Both the position numbers and the translations under genes were made by a program. The notes below the pieces were generated by a model. It was not told the origin of the DNA. It did not search any database and worked only from the letters and a program-made list of their open reading frames with translations. Positions 1 through 7,915 of a stretch of 33,223 nt of DNA are shown one piece after another. Positions within the stretch are counted from its first letter, which is position 1, and each line of letters starts with the position of its first letter. The DNA is from JACKAN01 sp964502735 (GTDB taxonomy: Bacteria > Bdellovibrionota > Bdellovibrionia > Bdellovibrionales > UBA1609), in the NCBI GenBank assembly GCA_964502735.1, contig CAZCYD010000031.1:1-33223 (forward strand), given 5' to 3'.

Positions 1-55
1 GAGCGCAACCTTGCCAAGGTTGAGGCCGAGGGTTCGAGCCCCTTCACCCGCTCCA
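1..55 (+). tRNA. tRNA-Gly (GCC), 5' part outside the window
   Basis: This is the 3' part of a tRNA. The anticodon stem CAACC/GGTTG encloses the loop TTGCCAA, which gives anticodon GCC (glycine). It is followed by a short variable loop, a T-arm with loop TTCGAGC, and the acceptor strand CACCCGC with discriminator T and an encoded CCA ending at 55. The D-arm and the 5' acceptor strand lie before position 1. Confidence 0.93.
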
Positions 56-96
56 ATTTACGAAGGTAACTTCGACCCCTCTACTTGAGGAAACCC

Positions 97-651
97 CTAA
101 AAGCCTAGTATGATAGCCACCCCAAAAGTAATAAAGAGACCACTAGCAATTCGGTGAACAAATGTCATTGGGATTTTTTCTATAAACTTATGCCCAAACA
201 CCACCGCTGGAAAATTGGCAACTAGCATACCAACTGTCGTTCCAATGGTGACCATAATTGGACTTGCGTACTTAGCTCCTAGTGCTACCGTCGCCAGTTG
301 AGTTTTGTCTCCCATTTCAGCTAGAAAAAATGCAATCACAGTGTTTAAAAATGCACCACACCTGTGATCGTCTTCATATCCACTATCTTTATCAGGAACC
401 AACATCCAAAGACCAAATCCGATAAAAGCTACCGCAAGAGCCCATTTTAAAAGGAACTCAGAGACATATTGAGTTAAAAAAGACCCCATGTAACTTGCTA
501 AAACATGATTTAAAAGAGTCGCAATCAGAATTCCTAAAATAATTGGCACAGGCTTTCTAAATTTTGCAGCTAGCACAAGAGCCAAGAGTTGGGTCTTGTC
601 GCCCATCTCGCTAACAAACACAAGAGAAAAAGAATTAATAAGAATTTCCAT
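97..651 (-). CDS. GDT1/TMEM165 (UPF0016) family cation exporter, probably Mn2+
   Basis: The 184-residue membrane protein contains two copies of the family signature EMGDKTQL, one near residue 15 and one near residue 112. Each lies in one half of an inverted-repeat fold of about three helices, so about six membrane segments in all. Members of this family exchange Mn2+ or Ca2+ for protons, and bacterial members mostly export manganese. The acidic and threonine residues of both signatures are intact, so the protein should be active. The length is normal for bacterial members. The gene stands alone downstream of tRNA-Gly on the opposite strand. Its ribosome binding site GAGG, 4 nt before the ATG, lies inside the 3' arm of a perfect hairpin (656-677). 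The family call is firm; the substrate is inferred from the family. Confidence 0.92.
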   Translation of the reverse strand: MEILINSFSLVFVSEMGDKTQLLALVLAAKFRKPVPIILGILIATLLNHVLASYMGSFLTQYVSEFLLKWALAVAFIGFGLWMLVPDKDSGYEDDHRCGAFLNTVIAFFLAEMGDKTQLATVALGAKYASPIMVTIGTTVGMLVANFPAVVFGHKFIEKIPMTFVHRIASGLFITFGVAIILGF

Positions 652-655
652 AATA

Positions 656-677
656 CCTCACAGATTTAGCTGTGAGG
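656..677 (-). promoter_or_regulatory. hairpin masking the ribosome binding site of the GDT1-family gene
   Basis: Read on the minus strand, an 8-bp perfect stem (CCTCACAG / CTGTGAGG) closes a 6-nt loop. The 3' arm contains the GAGG that would serve as Shine-Dalgarno sequence, 4 nt before the start codon. A folded transcript would hide the ribosome binding site, which suggests translational control. I looked for the yybP-ykoY manganese riboswitch core upstream and did not find it. Confidence 0.5.
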
Positions 678-931
678 CCTGTTAGGTCTAATACAGACAC
701 AAGACGACACAGCGTTATATACATCACGCAAATGTCAGTCTCATCAAAAAGAGTGAGCCCCTCTTAATTATGCCGGGTTTTAAAACCAGTATGTCGACAT
801 AATTCTTTGGTAAAAAGCCAAAGCGATTACTCCCTAACAGTTTTCGATAATATTTTTTGAAGCGACAGGTGTCAATAAATTGATTTACGTTAAAGCAATG
901 AGTTTTTGCTGCACTTGTATAAGCTGAATAT
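678..931. other. intergenic region without a supported gene
   Basis: This gap separates the GDT1-family gene from the lipoprotein gene, both on the minus strand. It must hold the end of the lipoprotein transcript and the start of the exporter transcript. A 5-bp imperfect hairpin around 740-757 is too weak to call a terminator. The open frame through here has no family resemblance and no clear ribosome binding site. Confidence 0.5.
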
Positions 932-1777
932 CTATTTTTCGTACCGAACAACCACAGGCCTGAGTTCATTACAACTTTTGTGACCACCTTTAGCGTAAGC
1001 AATAACCTCTACATTTGGGCTTGCAATAGAGTTGTCAATATCATTACCATATCTAAAATTTAAGAGATTGTTGCCTGTACCAGGAAATTTACTAGAGACA
1101 ATGCTCACTTCGTATTGGTTGGCCTTATTATTGTCATGAGGATAGCTTTTCCCATCGCAAATAACATGAGTACCATTGTCAATATATTCAAGGCCTGTTA
1201 GATCGCTCATTCTAAAATCGACTCCCCGAGACATATCATCGCCAGAAAGAATAACCCCTCCACTAAATCCCAATAGCGTCTGCTTACTTTGCAGACTGCT
1301 CATAGGGTGGCCCGGGTTATTAAACCAGACTAAATCATAATCCTGAACATGAGATGGCAACACCCCTCCGACAGGTTCATCGATAGCCTTAGCCTCGAAT
1401 CGCTTCAGAAGCACGTCAGCAATAAAGTTCGTATCGTATGCAGACTCATCGTTGTGCTTACGGTCACGAACAACTAAAATTCGTGGATTTATTTTAGGTG
1501 AAGCATATCTCACCATGGTTTCTGCAATCAACTGTGAAGACCCTCCTTGAATGACAAGTTCATCGTTCAATTGATCTCCGAGAGTAAGCAGAATAGTTAC
1601 CACTCCAGCTGTTTCAACTAACGGAGCGAGGTCTTCTTCAGCTAGATTATTATTTTGACTCTTTAATTTCCCTTGATCGTTTGTAGTAAATTCTACGTCG
1701 CTACAATTTTGAAAGACAGAGACTAAAGCAAAGCTTGCACAAATAATTACCGTTGTCATTTTCATTCTTACATTCAT
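932..1777 (-). CDS. predicted lipoprotein of unknown function
   Basis: The 281-residue protein starts with a short basic segment, a hydrophobic stretch and the lipobox VFQNC, with Cys25 as the predicted lipidated residue. The FQNC form of the lipobox is common in Bdellovibrio-type lipoproteins. The rest looks like an alpha/beta domain: hydrophobic strands alternate with loops, for example YDLVWFNNPGHP (about residues 147-158) and GGVILSGDD (about 172-180). This pattern recalls class I glutamine-amidotransferase-like folds such as ThuA-type domains, but I see no Cys-His-Glu triad, so the likeness is tentative. A GAGG sequence 10 nt before the first ATG supports that start. It is monocistronic. 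Function unknown. Confidence 0.8.
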   Translation of the reverse strand: MNVRMKMTTVIICASFALVSVFQNCSDVEFTTNDQGKLKSQNNNLAEEDLAPLVETAGVVTILLTLGDQLNDELVIQGGSSQLIAETMVRYASPKINPRILVVRDRKHNDESAYDTNFIADVLLKRFEAKAIDEPVGGVLPSHVQDYDLVWFNNPGHPMSSLQSKQTLLGFSGGVILSGDDMSRGVDFRMSDLTGLEYIDNGTHVICDGKSYPHDNNKANQYEVSIVSSKFPGTGNNLLNFRYGNDIDNSIASPNVEVIAYAKGGHKSCNELRPVVVRYEK

Positions 1778-2136
1778 TTATCTATATCCTCGTCTCAGAT
1801 TGAAACGCAGTTCCCTCTTTTTAAAATTAAATATGCAAATTAGGTGCTCGCTTAATAGGCACAGTCTGTCACACAAATGGCTTTTAAATGGGGAGAACAC
1901 CGCCTTGCCTCTGCTTTTATTATCTACAGTGTATATGGTTTTAACAGCTCAATTTGATTCAGTCTGTTTGTAACTTTTCAGTCTGCTGATCTGGCCTGTT
2001 GTGCTTTATATCCTTGTACTTTTGATTCTTAGTGCGCAACTCCAATTGTAAATTTTGAAGAACAATCTGGTCGATTTCTAAACTGTATCAAATTTAGTTC
2101 TTTTAAAATATTGGAATAGGGATTAGATATATATGT
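1778..2136. other. divergent intergenic region with promoters not resolved
   Basis: This 359-bp gap lies between two divergent genes for exported proteins, so it should carry both promoters. It is AT-rich. The heptamer CAGTCTG occurs three times, starting at 1862, 1960 and 1979. I see no hairpin, RNA gene or convincing -35/-10 pair. Confidence 0.4.
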
Positions 2137-3438
2137 ATGCAAGGGGCGGGTTGCACAATAAAATTCTTATTACTCATATTTTGTCTGCTCCATGGCAAGA
2201 CAACATCTGCCTCAGATCATAAAATAAATTCCACAATTCCAAACTTAAAGTCTTGTAATAACATCCACCCTCGATTTCAAAACGAGATCTCCCGATGGAC
2301 TCATGGGCAATGGGCTCTTTACACATGGACTCAGCAACCCTTTGATTCAAAACTGCCAACCGTTCTTTTTTTTAATGGAGGTCCCGGACAGTCTTCTCAT
2401 GGGGCTGATTGGACCTTGCCTGGGTGGAATGTCATTTTTTGGGACCAAAGGGGAGTCGGCTGCTCTAAGCCCCTAAGTCCCTCCCAATACTACGACCAGA
2501 CAAGCTACTCAAGTGAAAGCACTGCCCACGATGCTAAAGCCATCTTAGACTTATATGGCGTTAAAAAAGCCAGTCTTCTCGCTGTCTCCTACGGAACTGT
2601 TCCCGCAACAATTTTTGCCCACAAATACCCCGATCGCACTCAAAGCGTTGTTTTAGAGGGCACTCTTTTTTCTGGAGAGCAGAATCTCCATAACTCCAAA
2701 CATGCGCAAAAAGTCTTAATTCACTTTTTCAATTCACTTCCTGCAAATATAAAAAGCACTTTGTATGAATGGTCAGAGTTAGAAGGGATTATTCCCACTT
2801 GGTACTCTCGAGTCGGATATTATTTTCTAACATTAAACGATGGCCTTTCAAAATTAGAGCTGTTTTTCAACCAACTGATTCAATACGGCAACATGGATAC
2901 CGAATTTTTTAGTAACTTTGGTCCCAGAGAGTTTGAAGACGAATATTTTGGCTTCAGCGCTGTTGTTTTTTCTGCAATTGCTTGCGGAGAGCTCTCACAA
3001 GGCGTGGAAGAGTCTCATGGAGGCCTTATATTAAAACGCGATGGTTTCTATCGGGCTGAAGACAACGGATCTAAAAATCTATGCAAAAAATATAAATTCA
3101 CAACAACACTTGACTATATTGCATCCCAGTTCCCCGTTCATGTGCCAGTCACATACTTTCAAGGTGTTTTAGATAGTGCCACCGAGGCCACACATGCTGT
3201 TAGTCACTTTAAGTCCGTACCACAAAAACAAGCCTATCTTTATTTAAGAACAAATGGCGGACACAGTCCTCTTCTAGAAGATTTATTTGACCCATACTCT
3301 AAAAATGAAAAACTAAAGACACGGTATACACAGTACTTACAACAGGCACTGTTAGGAAAACAAATTAACTTTAAAGATAACGATGATCGCGTTTGGAAGT
3401 GGACTTACAAATCAAACAAATTTACTTTTAATGAATGA
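2137..3438 (+). CDS. secreted alpha/beta hydrolase, S33 prolyl aminopeptidase-like
   Basis: The 433-residue protein has an N-terminal signal peptide (hydrophobic residues about 9-19, likely cleavage after SAS). An alpha/beta-hydrolase fold follows. It shows the oxyanion motif NGGPG (80-84), the strand WDQRGVG(C)S typical of peptidase family S33, the nucleophile elbow AVSYG with Ser151, an acid in GVLD (Asp346) and the histidine in NGGHSP (His376). The triad is therefore complete. S33 enzymes of this type release N-terminal proline or other residues from peptides. A periplasmic or secreted form would suit peptide scavenging, as expected for a predator or proteolytic feeder. The elbow has Ala in place of the usual first Gly. 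The start has only a weak AGGGA sequence well upstream, so the exact N-terminus is less sure. Confidence 0.85.
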   Translation: MQGAGCTIKFLLLIFCLLHGKTTSASDHKINSTIPNLKSCNNIHPRFQNEISRWTHGQWALYTWTQQPFDSKLPTVLFFNGGPGQSSHGADWTLPGWNVIFWDQRGVGCSKPLSPSQYYDQTSYSSESTAHDAKAILDLYGVKKASLLAVSYGTVPATIFAHKYPDRTQSVVLEGTLFSGEQNLHNSKHAQKVLIHFFNSLPANIKSTLYEWSELEGIIPTWYSRVGYYFLTLNDGLSKLELFFNQLIQYGNMDTEFFSNFGPREFEDEYFGFSAVVFSAIACGELSQGVEESHGGLILKRDGFYRAEDNGSKNLCKKYKFTTTLDYIASQFPVHVPVTYFQGVLDSATEATHAVSHFKSVPQKQAYLYLRTNGGHSPLLEDLFDPYSKNEKLKTRYTQYLQQALLGKQINFKDNDDRVWKWTYKSNKFTFNE

Positions 3439-3509
3439 CCTGCCCAAAAACATCGACCTTTGACTGCATAGAACCGCAGAACCGTAGTTAGTGGAAAAAC
3501 TAAAAAAAA

Positions 3510-3586
3510 TGGGGCGATCGACGGGGCTTGAACCCGCGACAACCGGAATCACAATCCGATGCTCTACCAACTGAGCTACGACCGCC
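3510..3586 (-). tRNA. tRNA-His (GTG)
   Basis: Read on the minus strand, the acceptor stem GCGGTCG/CGATCGC, D-arm with loop AGTTGGTAGA, anticodon loop TTGTGAT (anticodon GTG) and T-arm with TTCGAGC are all present. The extra 5' G (position 3586) faces discriminator C (3513), the identity pair specific to tRNA-His. CCA is encoded (3512-3510). A run of T residues follows directly after the CCA on the transcribed strand and may end transcription. Confidence 0.97.
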
Positions 3587-3651
3587 TCAAAGACCTAATC
3601 TTATATTTGATAATTTTCAGAATATCAACACGGTCAACTGTATGCTTAGCG

Positions 3652-4851
3652 TCAATAATCGCAGGGGCCAACTTTAATCTGTTTAGGGTCACACTTCTCA
3701 AAGAATGTTGCTGGCAGTCGCATCTCATCAGCCCATTCACCGTTGGCATTGCACAATCTCCTCACGCAATTAACTTGGGGCAAGTCGGTGCGGCACCGCG
3801 ACTCGTCTTTAGGGTTATTTTCACACTTCCAATAGCATTGATTCAACTGACCCTCCGGTGACGAGCAAATGACGCTTTTAGGGCCCTTTTTTGAGGCTAC
3901 AGCTCGGGTCACTTCTTCAACATTTTCAGCTCGAGTTCCCCAGTCAAGACTTTTAACCTCAGCTGAGGTCATCTTATAAACCGGAGTCATATAGCCACGT
4001 GCTACAAAACTATTAATTTCTTCATCACTAAAAATATCTGATGAATTAGCCGCCACAACAAAACTTGCCTCCTGACCACCTAGAACAATTTGTTTTTGTT
4101 TACGATCACCACTAACTAACTCCACACTGCCTTCCAGTGTTTGAACCTTGGTTATTGATTTCTGAGTCATCTCATAGCTCACTATAAAATCAGTTCCCCT
4201 AACCCCCGCAATAGCGCTGCGCGTTCTCAATTTAAAGTACTCATTTTCCCCATTTAACCGATTAGTAACTTTTGATCTCACTCTGCCCTTAAGAAGATCA
4301 ATAATTGTTTTCTTTTGTTCTATATTCATTTCAGTCAACTTTAACATCGAGTCCGGCATAACATTCAGAGTATTGCCGCTGCTCAATTTAACTCGAACCC
4401 GACCATTGGAGGATGTCATAATGATTTCATCTTCTCTTAAATTCATTTTAACAACGATATCTCTTTGGTGTCCTCCATCTGACTTTATCCAAGCTTTTCC
4501 CTTGATGTATTCCACCTGTCCGACCACAGGTCTGTAAAGATTTGTAGACTCTTCAATCCTTTCCGACTTAACTGATGATCCTGAGGCGATCCCTCTATTT
4601 TGCTGTTGGCTTTTTCTATGGGCCAAACACAATTCACTTGGATTTTCTTGTGGAGTACAGGTTGGCTTTGCACAAGATTTAACTTTTTTTCCAGCATCGC
4701 ACTTCTCTGTATAAAATGTAATACCGGTTTGATCTTCACAGGGGTGAGTGCATTTGACTTCCGGACACTCACAGTCATTAGCTGACACTGGAACACCAAT
4801 ATGGAATACAAAAAAACTGGTTAAAAGTAAAAATAAGTACTTAAAACTCAT
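3652..4851 (-). CDS. secreted FecR-domain protein with two cysteine-rich ends
   Basis: The 399-residue protein begins with a signal peptide (hydrophobic about 5-20, cleavage near VSA). A segment with eight cysteines follows (about 26-73). The middle (about 105-250) is a FecR domain: a start on GKAWIK, then LREDEIIMTSSNGRVRV, and the hallmark TRSAIAGVRGTDF. The C-terminal part (about 328-399) has eight more cysteines. Even numbers in both clusters suggest disulfide-stabilised extracytoplasmic modules. Classical FecR proteins are inner-membrane sigma regulators next to an ECF sigma gene. No sigma gene is present here and the signal sequence is N-terminal without a cytoplasmic domain, so a regulatory role is unlikely. 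The name describes the fold only. Confidence 0.85.
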   Translation of the reverse strand: MSFKYLFLLLTSFFVFHIGVPVSANDCECPEVKCTHPCEDQTGITFYTEKCDAGKKVKSCAKPTCTPQENPSELCLAHRKSQQQNRGIASGSSVKSERIEESTNLYRPVVGQVEYIKGKAWIKSDGGHQRDIVVKMNLREDEIIMTSSNGRVRVKLSSGNTLNVMPDSMLKLTEMNIEQKKTIIDLLKGRVRSKVTNRLNGENEYFKLRTRSAIAGVRGTDFIVSYEMTQKSITKVQTLEGSVELVSGDRKQKQIVLGGQEASFVVAANSSDIFSDEEINSFVARGYMTPVYKMTSAEVKSLDWGTRAENVEEVTRAVASKKGPKSVICSSPEGQLNQCYWKCENNPKDESRCRTDLPQVNCVRRLCNANGEWADEMRLPATFFEKCDPKQIKVGPCDY

Positions 4852-5154
4852 TGTGGCTCCCGCAGTACATTCCCTCTCCTTGTCTCAAGAAGACTATCGG
4901 AAAGTTCACAATTAGGTCTTAGAGCCAATTTGAGACGCCACTTAAGATACCAGCATCCCACTTTGAGATTCACACTGAAGGGGGGTGAGAAACTAAAATA
5001 TTCGGCATAACAACTCCTTGATCTTGGATCATATTCCTTTTAGAATTCCAAACACAGATCGGCACGTATAACCAAAATGCTATTAATGCCGACTCACTGC
5101 CGCTAAAGTAGTCGTGCAAAAAAGAGTCGTACAAAAATGAAAGGTATCTAAAAA
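4852..5154. other. divergent intergenic region
   Basis: This 303-bp gap separates the FecR-domain gene from the outer-membrane protein gene and should contain both promoters. Apart from the 15-bp tandem repeat at 5111-5140 I see no structured element. Confidence 0.4.
5111..5140 (+). repeat. 15-bp imperfect tandem duplication before the OMP gene
   Basis: GTCGTGCAAAAAAGA is followed directly by GTCGTACAAAAATGA, 13 of 15 positions identical. It ends just upstream of the AAAGG ribosome binding site of the next gene, so it lies in the leader or core promoter. Confidence 0.7.
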
Positions 5155-5799
5155 ATGGATCTAAAAAAAATGAAAATCGTAGTATCACTTATATTTATAA
5201 TCTTAACCACATTCAATGCTCAAGCCTATTACTCTCTAATGGATACCGCGGAACTAGTTGAGGAAGGAAAATTCAATTCTAATATTGAGACACAATTTAT
5301 TACAGACGGCGAATCAGGACTCAATCTCATTGGGCGACTTGACTCCCGACTAACTGACGAAACCGGTTATAGAATCGAGGCAGGTTTTGGCGTTGTCGAT
5401 TTTAATATTGCAGCCTTTTACAAGTGGGCACCGATCCCCGACACTCACAAACAGCCTGCAATTTCAATAAGTGGAGGCGTGAGTCTCGCAAGATATAAAT
5501 TTGGCAATGAAACAGCAAATGACTTAAGCTTGCGCGCTCATCCTATCATCAGCAAAAATTTTCAGATGGACTTTGGCCAACTCACCCCCTATGGAGGTAT
5601 TCCTATGGGCCTTAGATCTGTTGATGGCAATACTGATTTTATTGCTCAGTTGGCCTTGGGCACTCAGATTAAACCCAGAGAATTTAAAAACATGAGCTTC
5701 CTTGGCGAAATTGGTTTTGATCTCAATGAGGCCTTTACATACATAAGCTTGGCCTTTCAGCTTGGAATAGACCCTGAGGAAGGAATCCGCTTCGAATAA
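5155..5799 (+). CDS. predicted small outer-membrane beta-barrel protein
   Basis: The 214-residue protein has a signal peptide ending in AQA (about residues 1-24). Many alternating polar/hydrophobic strands rich in Gly and aromatics follow (for example RIEAGFGVVDFNIAAFYKW and ISISGGVSLARYKF). It ends in a strand-like segment (AFTYISLAFQLGI) and a short polar tail. The pattern fits an 8- to 10-strand barrel in the outer membrane. I do not recognise a family. The start is placed at 5155 because AAAGG lies 12 nt upstream, while the second ATG (5170) has no ribosome binding site. The gene ends at a strong terminator shared with dnaK. Function unknown. Confidence 0.75.
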   Translation: MDLKKMKIVVSLIFIILTTFNAQAYYSLMDTAELVEEGKFNSNIETQFITDGESGLNLIGRLDSRLTDETGYRIEAGFGVVDFNIAAFYKWAPIPDTHKQPAISISGGVSLARYKFGNETANDLSLRAHPIISKNFQMDFGQLTPYGGIPMGLRSVDGNTDFIAQLALGTQIKPREFKNMSFLGEIGFDLNEAFTYISLAFQLGIDPEEGIRFE

Positions 5800-5804
5800 A
5801 CCAC

Positions 5805-5839
5805 AAAAAAAAGAGCGATTTTACAATCGCTCTTTTTTT
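5805..5839. terminator. bidirectional intrinsic terminator between OMP gene and dnaK
   Basis: The stem GAGCGATT/AATCGCTC with loop TTAC is flanked by A8 on the left and T7 on the right. It therefore gives a hairpin followed by a U-run on both strands and serves the two convergent genes. Confidence 0.93.
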
Positions 5840-5895
5840 ACCCGACACCTTATGGTCGAGATTACACTCGAAACCCACTACAAAACTAGTAGCAC

Positions 5896-7806
5896 TTACA
5901 CATCCTTGTAATCAGCATCAATCACATCATCATCCTTAGCGGCTCCATTACCACTGGCCTTTTCCTCAGCACTATTAGCTGATGATGAAGCTCCAGACGA
6001 CTTTTGTTTTTCATAAAGAGCTGAGCTCACTTTATGGTTAAGAGTTGTCAACTTTTCTACCTCAGTTTTAAAGTCTTCCAATTTTGAAGACTTTTCTGAC
6101 AAGATCTTTTTAGCTGATTCTACAGATTCATTTAAGGATTTTTTATCCTCATCTGAAAGATCTGCAGAATTATCCTTGAGTAGCTTCTCAGTCTGGTAGA
6201 CCATGTTATCCAGTTCATTAAATGCTGTAACTTTCTCTTTCTTTTGTTTGTCTTCATCCGCATGAGCTTCAGCATCCTTAACCATTCTGTTGATTTCATC
6301 TTCAGACAACCCTGATTTAGCTGTGATTTTGATAGCTTGCTCCTTGCCCGTACCTAAATCTTTAGCTGACACATTTAAAATACCATTAGCATCGATATCA
6401 AAAGTCACCTCGATCTGCGGAACTCCTCTGGCTGCAGCGGGAATCCCTACCAACTCAAAACGTCCTAGAGCTTTGTTGTCAGCGGCCATTTCACGTTCAC
6501 CTTGCAGCACATGCACATCCACACTGCTTTGATTATCAGCTGCGGTAGAGAAAACCTGAGACTTACGAGTGGGTATAGTTGTATTGCGTTCAATGAGTTT
6601 GGTCATTACCCCACCCAAGGTTTCAATTCCTAAGGACAAGGGTGTCACGTCCAGCAACAGAACATCCTTCACATCGCCACCGAGGACTCCACCTTGAATT
6701 GCAGCTCCAACAGCCACAACCTCATCTGGGTTTACAGATCTGTTTGGCTCCTTGCCAAAAAATTCCTTAACAGCTCTTTGGATGGCGGGAATTCTAGTCG
6801 AACCTCCAACCAGAACAACTTCATCAATTTCAGAGGCTTTAAGACCAGAGTCGGCAATCGCCTTTCGGCAAGGCTCCAGAGATCTTTTTACCAAATCAGC
6901 TGTCATCTGTTCAAACCTTGCAAGTGAAAGCTTTAAGTTCAAGTGTTTGGGACCTGAGGCATCTGCAGTAATAAAAGGCAAGTTGATTTCAGTTTCCTGC
7001 CTTGAACTCAATTCAATCTTTGCCTTTTCTGCAGCTTCTTTTAATCTTTGTAAAGCCATTTTGTCTGAAGTTAAATCTATACCCTGATCTTTTTTAAACT
7101 CTGCCACCATCCACTCAAGAATAGCTGTATCAAAATTATCACCCCCCAAATGTGTATCTCCATTTGTGGCTTTAACTTCTACGACATTGTCGCCCACCTC
7201 AAGAATAGAAATATCGAAAGTTCCACCACCAAAATCAAAGATAGCAATTTTTTGGTCGGTCTTTTTATCCAAGCCGTAGGCTAAAGCCGCAGCTGTAGGC
7301 TCATTAATGATACGCTTAACCTCCAGACCTGCAATTTTTCCGGCGTCTTTTGTAGCCTGTCTTTGAGCATCGTTAAAGTATGCAGGCACGGTAATAACAG
7401 CCTCTGTCACCTCGGACCCTAAATAGTCTTCGGCCACTTTTTTCAGCTTAGCCAGTACTGAAGCACTGATTTCTTCTGGCGGTATCAACTTACCATCTAT
7501 ATCGAAGGCACAGTCAGAATCACCCTTTTGCTTTACATTGTAAGGAACGAGCCGAAGTTCATCTTTGATTTCGCTATATCTACGTCCAATAAATCTCTTC
7601 GCAGAGTAAATGGTTTTTTCAGGGTTAGTCACAGCTTGCCTCTTGGCTACCTGACCAACAAGTTTTTCTCCATCTTTAGTATACGCCACTATTGATGGAG
7701 TTGTACGAGCACCCTCTTCATTGACTAAAACCTTAGGCTCCCCGCCTTCCATAACGGCCACACAGGAATTTGTTGTTCCTAAATCTATACCTATTATCTT
7801 TCCCAT
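5896..7806 (-). CDS. dnaK: molecular chaperone DnaK (Hsp70)
   Basis: The 636-residue protein is a full-length DnaK. The nucleotide-binding domain opens with GIDLGTTNS and contains the phosphate motif DFGGGTFD (about 192-199) and VVLVGGSTRIP (about 332-342). The linker DVLLLDVTPLS leads to the substrate-binding domain (NTTIPTRKSQVF). The C-terminal helical lid ends in a low-complexity Ser/Ala/Gly stretch and the acidic tail DDDVIDADYKDV. It folds nascent and stress-damaged proteins in the cytoplasm with DnaJ and GrpE, and grpE is not in this window. The ribosome binding site AAGGAG precedes the ATG. The gene lies downstream of dnaJ on the same strand with a 109-bp gap that may hold its own promoter, the reverse of the usual dnaK-dnaJ order. 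Confidence 0.99.
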   Translation of the reverse strand: MGKIIGIDLGTTNSCVAVMEGGEPKVLVNEEGARTTPSIVAYTKDGEKLVGQVAKRQAVTNPEKTIYSAKRFIGRRYSEIKDELRLVPYNVKQKGDSDCAFDIDGKLIPPEEISASVLAKLKKVAEDYLGSEVTEAVITVPAYFNDAQRQATKDAGKIAGLEVKRIINEPTAAALAYGLDKKTDQKIAIFDFGGGTFDISILEVGDNVVEVKATNGDTHLGGDNFDTAILEWMVAEFKKDQGIDLTSDKMALQRLKEAAEKAKIELSSRQETEINLPFITADASGPKHLNLKLSLARFEQMTADLVKRSLEPCRKAIADSGLKASEIDEVVLVGGSTRIPAIQRAVKEFFGKEPNRSVNPDEVVAVGAAIQGGVLGGDVKDVLLLDVTPLSLGIETLGGVMTKLIERNTTIPTRKSQVFSTAADNQSSVDVHVLQGEREMAADNKALGRFELVGIPAAARGVPQIEVTFDIDANGILNVSAKDLGTGKEQAIKITAKSGLSEDEINRMVKDAEAHADEDKQKKEKVTAFNELDNMVYQTEKLLKDNSADLSDEDKKSLNESVESAKKILSEKSSKLEDFKTEVEKLTTLNHKVSSALYEKQKSSGASSSANSAEEKASGNGAAKDDDVIDADYKDV

Positions 7807-7876
7807 TACCTAACTCCTTATCCTGCGACCAAGCCCTTATCGCCAAGCCGCAATCTTTGTATAACTGTAACAAACT

Positions 7877-7906
7877 TAATGTGAGCAGTATTAGAGCAAC
7901 GTCAAG
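7877..7906 (-). promoter_or_regulatory. candidate heat-shock-like promoter of dnaK
   Basis: In the dnaJ-dnaK gap the minus strand reads CTTGACG, about 15 nt, then TCACATTA. This partly resembles the sigma-32 pattern (CTTGAA and CCCCAT-T). A sigma-70 reading has a good -35 (TTGACG) but no good -10. No CIRCE inverted repeat is present. The site is a guess from sequence only. Confidence 0.3.
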
Positions 7907-7915
7907 CCGAGAGTT

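Noticed and set aside
678..790. Possible yybP-ykoY manganese riboswitch upstream of the GDT1-family gene
   Set aside because: The conserved GGGGAGUAG core is not present; only a loose GGGG and AGACC occur, and no convincing closing stem could be drawn.
724..1002. Open frame of 92 codons on the minus strand
   Set aside because: It overlaps the end of the lipoprotein gene, has no family resemblance, and no ribosome binding site; a chance frame is more likely.
3559..3861. Open frame of 100 codons on the plus strand
   Set aside because: It runs through tRNA-His and the antisense of the FecR-domain gene; no protein-like features.
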